Shown here one piece after another: positions 9,505-14,080 of a DNA stretch of 18,528 bases. Below the pieces are notes generated by a model, which did no database searches, was not told the DNA's origin, and worked only from the letters and a program-made list of their open reading frames with translations. This DNA is from an uncultured Erysipelotrichaceae bacterium. Its GTDB lineage: Bacteria > Bacillota_I > Bacilli_A > Erysipelotrichales > Coprobacillaceae. The stretch spans positions 1 through 18,528 of the forward strand of contig ONFH01000152.1 in the NCBI GenBank assembly GCA_900317015.1, written 5' to 3'. Numbering within the stretch: the first letter of the stretch is position 1; each line of letters begins with the position of its first letter. The position numbers were made by a program, and so were the translations under genes.

Positions 9505-9521
9505 TGTTTACGATATGTTTC
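9505..9521 (+). promoter_or_regulatory. 11-bp-spaced TGTTT direct repeat, response-regulator-like box
   Basis: TGTTTA and TGTTTC occur 11 bp apart, separated by 5 bp. This spacing and shape resemble WalR/PhoB-family sites; the WalR consensus is TGTWAH-N5-TGTWAH, and each half here has at least one mismatch. It lies about 60 bp upstream of the lysozyme -35 element, between two divergently transcribed cell-surface genes. This is a pattern match only. Confidence 0.3.
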
Positions 9522-9581
9522 ATTTTATGCGATTATTGCGTGATCTTTTCATATTCTTAAAATTTTCTTAAGAAAAAAATG

Positions 9582-9609
9582 TTGACAGGAGGTGAATATA
9601 TGGTATGAT
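9582..9609 (+). promoter_or_regulatory. Strong sigma-A promoter of the lysozyme-like gene
   Basis: A perfect -35 TTGACA (9582-9587), a 16-bp spacer and TATGAT (9604-9609), with an extended -10 TG at 9601-9602. The start of transcription is predicted near 9616. The spacer contains AGGAGGTGA (9587-9595), a full Shine-Dalgarno match that would not be in the transcript. Confidence 0.85.
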
Positions 9610-9620
9610 AGGACCTGCAA

Positions 9621-9639
9621 AAGGAATTAAGAATTCCTT
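9621..9639 (+). other. 5'-end hairpin in the lysozyme leader
   Basis: AAGGAATT and AATTCCTT form a perfect 8-bp stem with a 3-nt AAG loop. It starts about 5 nt from the predicted transcript 5' end, a position where hairpins are known to protect mRNAs from 5'-end-dependent decay. There is no T-run after it, so it is not a terminator. Confidence 0.55.
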
Positions 9640-9692
9640 AAGAATTATGAAAGAAATACGTAAGAATCGTATAAGAAAAACATAAGATTTAG
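9627..9692 (+). repeat. Six consecutive 11-bp phased units in the leader (TTAAGA-N5-like)
   Basis: Successive 11-mers read TTAAGAATTCC, TTAAGAATTAT, GAAAGAAATAC, GTAAGAATCGT, ATAAGAAAAAC and ATAAGATTTAG. Five of six keep TAAGA at positions 2-6 and the third keeps AAGA. The period of 11 is not a multiple of three, so coding does not explain it. It covers most of the untranslated leader, between the predicted transcription start and the ribosome site at 9703. Confidence 0.6.
9647..9685 (+). CDS. Possible 12-codon upstream ORF, basic leader peptide
   Basis: ATG at 9647 opens a 12-residue frame reading MKEIRKNRIRKT that ends at TAA 9683-9685. Half of its residues are Lys or Arg. It lies wholly in the lysozyme leader and is out of frame with that gene. 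No clear ribosome site is close to the ATG; the nearest GGA is about 22 nt upstream, in the 5' hairpin. It may be chance in A-rich DNA, or a leader peptide. Confidence is low. Confidence 0.2.
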   Translation: MKEIRKNRIRKT

Positions 9693-9716
9693 AAAGAAAG
9701 TAAGAGGAATTAATTT

Positions 9717-10214
9717 ATGAATACAATCGCTAAAAGAATGTTTGCAGTTATCTTAACATGTGTTATGGCCTTTGGTCTTTTCACTCTCACTCAAACTCAT
9801 GAAACTTATGCCGCTTCTAATAAAACAGCTGTTTATAATAATTTAAGAAAATTAGGCTATTCAAAAGCTGGCGCAGCTGGCATCATGGCTAATATCAAAT
9901 ACGAATCAAACTATAACCCAAGAGTGGGTGGTGCCTGCTACGGTCTTGTTCAGTGGACAGGTTCAAGAAAATCTAATTTAAGACGTTTCTGTGCTCGTAA
10001 AGGTTACAGTTCAGCATCTGTTAAAGGTCAGGTTGCTTTCTTAGATCATGAATTAAAAACATCTTACCGTGGTCTCTATCGTTCATTAAAGACCGCTAAG
10101 AGCGCTTCTAAAGCCGGTTACCGTTTCTGTTACGATTTCGAAAGACCAGCAGCTAGAAGCTCACAGTCATCAAGACGTGCAAGTTTTGCCAGTCGTTTAG
10201 TCAGATCATTATAA
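9717..10214 (+). CDS. Small secreted lysozyme-like protein (phage tail lysozyme domain)
   Basis: The product is probably an exported peptidoglycan hydrolase. Residues 1-32 form a signal peptide: a basic start (KR at 6-7), a hydrophobic core at about 8-25, and cleavage after TYA at 30-32. The mature part (about 133 aa) is essentially one domain resembling the phage-tail-type lysozyme family: an AGAAGIMANI helix at 51-60, the likely catalytic Glu63 in KYESNYNP, then YGLVQWTG at 75-82. Three mature cysteines lie at 74, 92 and 138. The mature protein is very basic, with roughly 25 or more Lys/Arg against about five acidic residues, and the tail (143-165) is rich in Arg and Ser. No wall anchor or binding module is seen. 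The ATG has AGAGGA 8-9 nt upstream. It is monocistronic, with its own strong promoter and two terminators, and no phage genes lie nearby. Enzymatic activity is inferred from the fold only. Confidence 0.8.
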   Translation: MNTIAKRMFAVILTCVMAFGLFTLTQTHETYAASNKTAVYNNLRKLGYSKAGAAGIMANIKYESNYNPRVGGACYGLVQWTGSRKSNLRRFCARKGYSSASVKGQVAFLDHELKTSYRGLYRSLKTAKSASKAGYRFCYDFERPAARSSQSSRRASFASRLVRSL

Positions 10215-10219
10215 TATCG

Positions 10220-10245
10220 AAAGGCCAGATCAAGTGGCCTTTTTC
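10220..10245 (+). terminator. First terminator of the lysozyme-like gene
   Basis: AAAGGCCA and TGGCCTTT make an 8-bp stem with a 7-nt loop, running into a T-rich tract. It begins 6 bp after the stop codon. Confidence 0.85.
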
Positions 10246-10249
10246 TTAT

Positions 10250-10284
10250 GTCTGAGTCAGATTCTGATTCAGGCTTTTTATTTT
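10250..10284 (+). terminator. Second, tandem terminator
   Basis: CTGAGTCAG and CTGATTCAG pair around an ATT loop, with one G-U. The stem can be extended to 11 bp by G10250-C10274 and a further G-U. TTTTTATTTT follows. Placed 5 bp after the first terminator, it would serve as a backup stop. Confidence 0.75.
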
Positions 10285-10654
10285 CTCAGATTTAAGATCT
10301 AAAAGGTTTACATCATGTATTATTGTTCGCTAGGCCTCTGCCCTAATGAGCGATTCCATTCGCCTTACTTTTTCATATCCCATTGCGTCTTGTTTTTCTT
10401 CCCTTTCTACATACGAAAGAGCACAAGCTAAGTGAACGAAGCAGAAAATTAAAAAAGTCTGACGCTTCAAGCTCTTTTTTCTTGTTGTCCAAAGACAAAC
10501 ACCACAATTTGTGAATAAAATATTGCCTATAAGACAAAATATGAAAGAGATTCAAGACTGACTGATGTGATTTTTAACTGTCTCAAATAAAAGCATGCAT
10601 ATCCCTAGACTTTGATCAGCGCTTAGAGTCTATATGATTTTATTGCATAATAAA
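10285..10654. other. Gene-less region with inverted repeats
   Basis: No convincing gene was found here. A 60-codon minus frame (10373-10555) has no ribosome site and no recognisable features. Inverted repeats are present: a nested hairpin with outer arms TCGCT (10327-10331) and AGCGA (10349-10353) and inner arms GGC and GCC; and an imperfect 64-nt repeat with outer arms AAAGAGC (10416-10422) and GCTCTTT (10471-10477) and inner arms GAAGC (10438-10442) and GCTTC (10464-10468), followed by Ts on the plus strand. It could hold a small RNA or the remains of a decayed gene. Confidence 0.4.
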
Positions 10655-10678
10655 ATGACATCTAAGAAAAGATGTCAT
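10655..10678 (-). terminator. Possible backup terminator downstream of gap
   Basis: ATGACATCT and AGATGTCAT pair over 9 bp around a 6-nt loop. On the minus strand the stem is followed by TTTTATTATG. A second hairpin, ATTTTATT with AATAAAAT (10637-10656), shares two bases with it. The T-run is weak, so this is a candidate only. Confidence 0.4.
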
Positions 10679-10696
10679 AATTTCCCTATATATGAG

Positions 10697-10719
10697 GAAA
10701 ACTCCCCAAACGGGGAGTT
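10697..10719 (-). terminator. Terminator of gap
   Basis: On the minus strand AACTCCCC, loop GTTT, GGGGAGTT form a GC-rich 8-bp stem followed by TTCC. The T-run is short, but the stem is strong and lies 27 bp beyond the gap stop codon. Confidence 0.75.
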
Positions 10720-10746
10720 CTAGTAAATTGCATTTGTTTAGCAGTA

Positions 10747-11757
10747 TTATAATTCAGCGAAATACTTAATAGTTCTAACCATGTTAGAAGTGAATGAGTT
10801 TTCGTTATCATACCAAGAAACTACCTGAACTTCTGCTTCATCATCAGAGATTGGATTAACCATAGTTAAAGTAGAATCGAATAATGAACCGAATCTCATA
10901 CCTACGATATCAGAAGATACGATATCGTCTTCGTTATAACCGAATGATTCAGTAGTGTTAGCTTTCATCTGAGCGTTGATTTCATCAACAGTTGGGTTGC
11001 CCTTTACAGTAGCTGTTAATACAGTGATTGATCCAGTAGGAACAGGTACACGTAATGCAGAACCGATTAACTTACCGTTTAATTCAGTAACAACTGAACC
11101 GATAGCCTTTGCAGCACCAGTAGAAGTTGGAGTGATGTTTACGGCACCAGCTCTAGATCTTCTTAAGTTACCTTTTCTCTGTGGACCATCAAGGATCATC
11201 TGGTCACCAGTGTAAGCATGAACTGTTAACATGATACCAGCTTCAACTTCCCACTTATCATTTAATGCTTTAGCCATTGGAGCTAAGCAGTTTGTAGTAC
11301 AAGAAGCTGCTGAGATGATCTGATCATCAGCTGTTAATGTTTCATTGTTAGTGTTGAATACGATTGTCTTTAAATCATTTCCTGCTGGAGCTGAGATAAC
11401 GACTTTCTTTGCGCCGGCATTGATATGAGCCATTGCTTTTTCCTTAGAAGTATAGAAACCAGTACATTCAAGAACTACGTCTACTCCTAATTCACCCCAA
11501 GGTAAGTTATTAGCATCTGGTTCTTTGTAGATAGTGATTTCCTTGCCATCAACAACGATAGAATTTTCCTTAGCTTCTACTGTGTCAGCTAAAGCATATT
11601 TACCCTGTGAAGAATCATATTTTAATAAATATGCTAACATCTTTGGAGATGTTAAATCGTTGATTGCTACGACTTCATACCCTTCTGCATTGAACATCTG
11701 TCTGAATGCTAAACGACCAATACGGCCAAAACCATTAATTGCAACTTTTACTGCCAT
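10747..11757 (-). CDS. gap: Glyceraldehyde-3-phosphate dehydrogenase, type I
   Basis: This is the glycolytic enzyme that oxidises glyceraldehyde-3-phosphate to 1,3-bisphosphoglycerate with NAD, in the cytoplasm as a tetramer. Its 336 residues are a normal length. The Rossmann motif GFGRIGR is at 9-15. Asp34 in AINDL is the residue that usually favours NAD over NADP. Catalytic Cys153 sits in ASCTTNCLAP and the partner is His180. The ATG is preceded by AAGGAGGA. Codon choice is strongly biased towards GCT, GAA and GTT, as expected for a highly expressed gene. It is transcribed alone, with its own promoter and terminator; pgk and tpi are not adjacent in the window. An operator-like inverted repeat and a cre-like site upstream suggest sugar control. 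Confidence 0.97.
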   Translation of the reverse strand: MAVKVAINGFGRIGRLAFRQMFNAEGYEVVAINDLTSPKMLAYLLKYDSSQGKYALADTVEAKENSIVVDGKEITIYKEPDANNLPWGELGVDVVLECTGFYTSKEKAMAHINAGAKKVVISAPAGNDLKTIVFNTNNETLTADDQIISAASCTTNCLAPMAKALNDKWEVEAGIMLTVHAYTGDQMILDGPQRKGNLRRSRAGAVNITPTSTGAAKAIGSVVTELNGKLIGSALRVPVPTGSITVLTATVKGNPTVDEINAQMKANTTESFGYNEDDIVSSDIVGMRFGSLFDSTLTMVNPISDDEAEVQVVSWYDNENSFTSNMVRTIKYFAEL

Positions 11758-11790
11758 TTTATGACATTCCTCCTTAATTAATTTCTGCCC

Positions 11791-11831
11791 TTATTATAAG
11801 CCTTTGTGATTTATAAATCAACTTATAATAA
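11791..11831. repeat. Nested inverted repeats around the gap promoter
   Basis: TTATTATAAG (11791-11800) and CTTATAATAA (11822-11831) are perfect 10-bp inverted arms 21 bp apart. Between them TGATTTATAAATCA (11807-11820) is a perfect 14-bp palindrome overlying the -35 element. Their centres differ by about 2.5 bp. Placement over the promoter suggests one or two operators, but the regulator is not identifiable. Confidence 0.55.
11793..11821 (-). promoter_or_regulatory. Promoter of gap
   Basis: On the minus strand, TTGATT (11821-11816), a 17-bp spacer, then a perfect TATAAT (11798-11793). Transcription should start near 11786, giving a leader of about 28 nt with AAGGAGGA before the ATG. Confidence 0.88.
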
Positions 11832-11919
11832 AGTGTTTTCATTAATTTCATTTTCACGATTCATTTTATGCCCATTTCATGAAAATAATTTAATCTAAAA
11901 TATTAAAAAATTACCATTA

Positions 11920-11935
11920 TGAGAGCGCTTTCTCA
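11920..11935. promoter_or_regulatory. cre-like catabolite-responsive element
   Basis: TGAGAGCGCTTTCTCA matches the CcpA cre consensus TGNNANCGNTNNCA at 13 of 14 weighted positions, including the central CG, in either orientation. It lies about 135 bp upstream of the predicted gap transcription start and downstream of the rpoE terminator. CcpA bound that far upstream would more often activate than block, but the effect here is not known. Confidence 0.55.
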
Positions 11936-11964
11936 TGTGAAAAATATTTTTTATTCTATGAAAA

Positions 11965-11998
11965 AAGTAAAAAATGTGCAGAATATTCTGCACATTTT
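11965..11998 (-). terminator. Terminator of the argS-rpoE unit
   Basis: A perfect 28-bp palindrome (11971-11998, core GCAGAATATTCTGC) begins 1 bp after the rpoE stop. It is followed on the minus strand by TTTTACTTTTTT. A-runs on its other side mean it could also work, more weakly, in the opposite direction. Confidence 0.85.
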
Positions 11999-11999
11999 A

Positions 12000-12332
12000 T
12001 TAGTCATCTGAATATTTATCTTCGATAACTGAATCATCCTGATCATCTTCGTCAGATGCTTCTTCTTCGCTGTAGATATCGTTCATATCGATATGGACAT
12101 CTTCAAACTTATGACGTACACGAAGATCCCATCTATTTTCACCAGTAGTGATCATACGTCCATCTAATGTAATATTTGTATAGAAGTTTGATTCATTTTC
12201 ATCAATTTCTTCTTCAGTAAACTGTTTCTTTTCACAGATGATTGACCATAATTCATAGAAATCAATTGGCTGTGTTCTTTCCTGCATAATCTGATAAGCA
12301 AGATCAACCATTGAGATTTGTGAGTAATCCAT
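12000..12332 (-). CDS. rpoE: DNA-directed RNA polymerase delta subunit
   Basis: Delta binds core RNA polymerase in Bacillota, weakens non-specific nucleic-acid contacts and speeds polymerase recycling. The 110-residue protein has the N-terminal HARE-HTH-like fold (about 1-75, with MVDLAYQIM and DFYELW) and a very acidic tail (about 77-110, mostly Asp/Glu), the hallmark of the subunit. It is shorter than the Bacillus subtilis protein (about 173 aa) because the acidic tail is shorter. The ATG has AGGAGG 7 nt upstream. It follows argS by 11 bp and ends in a strong terminator, so it is the last gene of that unit. pyrG, a frequent neighbour of rpoE elsewhere, is absent here. Confidence 0.9.
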   Translation of the reverse strand: MDYSQISMVDLAYQIMQERTQPIDFYELWSIICEKKQFTEEEIDENESNFYTNITLDGRMITTGENRWDLRVRHKFEDVHIDMNDIYSEEEASDEDDQDDSVIEDKYSDD

Positions 12333-12343
12333 TATTAATCCTC

Positions 12344-14005
12344 CTACATTTTTTCTGGTGCGGATACACCAATGACATTTAAAGCGTTGGCAAGAGTGAT
12401 TCTTGTAGCTTCACATAATGCCATTCTCTGCTGCGATAATTCTTTATTGGCTTCATCCAATACATGACAATCATTATAGAATGAATGGAATAATTGTGCA
12501 AGTTTCTGGATATAATTTGTAATTTTATGAGGTGCTCTTGTACGTGCTGCATCATTGATCACATTTCTGAATTCACCAATCTGCTTTAATAAATCTGTTT
12601 CTTTTGAATTAGTTAATAATTCATAGCTATCTGCTAAAACAAATCCTTTTTCGTTAGCACTTCTCATAATAGAGCACATTCTTGCATGTGCGTACTGTGC
12701 ATAGTAAACAGGGTTTTCATTTGACTGAGATTTTGCTAAACCTAAATCAAATTCAAATGGTGTATTAGCTGCTTTTGATACGAAGAAGTATCTAGTGGCA
12801 TCTACACCAATTTCTTCAATTAAGTCCTTGATTGTAACAGCGTTTCCTGTACGTTTGCTCATCTTGACAACTTCACCGTTTTCAACCATCTGGACAAGCT
12901 GCATAATATCAATATTAAGCTGATCTTTATTATAGCCTAATGCCTGAATAGCTGCTTTCATTCTGTTGATATAACCATGATGATCTGCTCCAAGTAAGTC
13001 TACAAGATAATCATACCCTCTATTAAGCTTGTTTCTATGATAAGCAATATCAGGTGTGAAGTATGTATAGCTTCCATCTTTCTTGATTAAGACTCTGTCC
13101 TTATCATCTTCGAAGTCAGTTGTTCTAAACCATAAGGCACCATCTTCTTCATAAAGATAACCTTTTTCTCTTAGTTCATCGATAACTGGCTGAATCATTT
13201 CTTCATTATATAATCTTGTTTCAGAGAACCATACATCAAATGATACTCTGAATTCTTTTAGGATATCCTTGATCTTCTGTAATTCATGAGCAGTTCCTAA
13301 TTCTCTAAAGTAAGAGATAGCTTCTTCTTCTGATAAGTTTACATACTTATCTCCTGCTTCTTCTTTTACTTTTAATGCAATATCTTTAATATCCTGTCCG
13401 AAGTATCCATCTTCAGGCATAGCTCTTTCTATATCAAATAAAGCAAGATAACGGCTGTATAATGATAAAGCTAAGTTTGTGATCTGCTTACCGGCATCAT
13501 TAATATAATATTCTCTTGTCACATCATAACCTGCCTTGCTCATGATACGACAGATTGAATCACCGACAGCAGCACCTTTGGCATGTCCTAAATGAAGATC
13601 ACCAGTTGGATTGGCAGAAACAAATTCAACATCATATTTGATACCTTTCCCAAAATCTGTTGATCCATAGTTTTCTTTTTCTGATAAGACTTCTTTAATA
13701 ATTGATGTTAACGCATCATTTTTCATAAAGAAGTTGATAAATCCAGGACCAGCCATTTCAATTTTTTCTACCTTTGCGTCTTCTAAAGAGAAAGCATCCA
13801 TGATTGCCTGAGCAATTTCTCTTGGATTTCTATGTAGAACTCTAGTTAGCTGCATAGCGATATTTGTAGAATAATCGCCATGAGATTTATCTTTTGGAAT
13901 TTCAATATTGATAGACGATGCATCATATTCTTCTAATAAAGATGATGATACAATCGCATTCTTTAAATGTTCTTGTAAAGTAGCTTCAATCTTATTAGCA
14001 GCCAT
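12344..14005 (-). CDS. argS: Arginyl-tRNA synthetase
   Basis: This class I aminoacyl-tRNA synthetase charges tRNA-Arg with arginine using ATP. Its 553 residues show the arginyl N-terminal additional domain (about 1-110), the HIGH-type motif HLGH at 138-141 within FVSANPTGDLHLGHAKG, the KMSK motif at 381-384, and an all-helical anticodon-binding domain from about 430 to the end. The conventional KMSK is retained. The ATG has AAGGAG 8 nt upstream. It has its own promoter starting 12 bp after the cls stop codon, but no terminator separates it from cls, so some read-through is likely. It is co-transcribed with rpoE. Confidence 0.97.
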   Translation of the reverse strand: MAANKIEATLQEHLKNAIVSSSLLEEYDASSINIEIPKDKSHGDYSTNIAMQLTRVLHRNPREIAQAIMDAFSLEDAKVEKIEMAGPGFINFFMKNDALTSIIKEVLSEKENYGSTDFGKGIKYDVEFVSANPTGDLHLGHAKGAAVGDSICRIMSKAGYDVTREYYINDAGKQITNLALSLYSRYLALFDIERAMPEDGYFGQDIKDIALKVKEEAGDKYVNLSEEEAISYFRELGTAHELQKIKDILKEFRVSFDVWFSETRLYNEEMIQPVIDELREKGYLYEEDGALWFRTTDFEDDKDRVLIKKDGSYTYFTPDIAYHRNKLNRGYDYLVDLLGADHHGYINRMKAAIQALGYNKDQLNIDIMQLVQMVENGEVVKMSKRTGNAVTIKDLIEEIGVDATRYFFVSKAANTPFEFDLGLAKSQSNENPVYYAQYAHARMCSIMRSANEKGFVLADSYELLTNSKETDLLKQIGEFRNVINDAARTRAPHKITNYIQKLAQLFHSFYNDCHVLDEANKELSQQRMALCEATRITLANALNVIGVSAPEKM

Positions 14006-14040
14006 TTTATCTCTCCTTTTCTCGTTTTTTAACCTTTAAT

Positions 14041-14068
14041 ACCATATCATATTTCATGTTGGTGTCAA
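14041..14068 (-). promoter_or_regulatory. Promoter of argS-rpoE
   Basis: A perfect -35 TTGACA (14068-14063 on the minus strand), a 16-bp spacer and TATGGT (14046-14041), with TG one base upstream as an extended -10. Transcription should start near 14034, about 28 nt before the argS ATG. No T-box or other leader structure fits in so short a leader. Confidence 0.75.
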
Positions 14069-14080
14069 TGTTTTTTTCAT

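Noticed and set aside
9717..10214. Prophage remnant around the lysozyme-like gene
   Set aside because: No integrase, capsid, tail, holin or attachment repeats are nearby, and the gene has its own signal peptide and promoter.
10373..10555. 60-codon minus-strand open frame in the region after the lysozyme gene
   Set aside because: No ribosome site, low-complexity composition, no recognisable domain, and it spans a large inverted repeat; more likely chance or a decayed sequence.
10285..10690. Known structured RNA (6S, tmRNA, RNase P, SRP RNA, common riboswitches)
   Set aside because: None of the conserved sequence blocks of these RNAs could be found on either strand; only unnamed hairpins remain.
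11822..11831. Divergent plus-strand promoter from the TATAAT within the gap inverted repeat
   Set aside because: No acceptable -35 at 16-18 bp upstream and no plus-strand gene follows.
14006..14080. Possible T-box or arginine-responsive leader before argS
   Set aside because: The predicted leader is only about 28 nt, too short for a T-box, and no specifier or antiterminator structure is visible.
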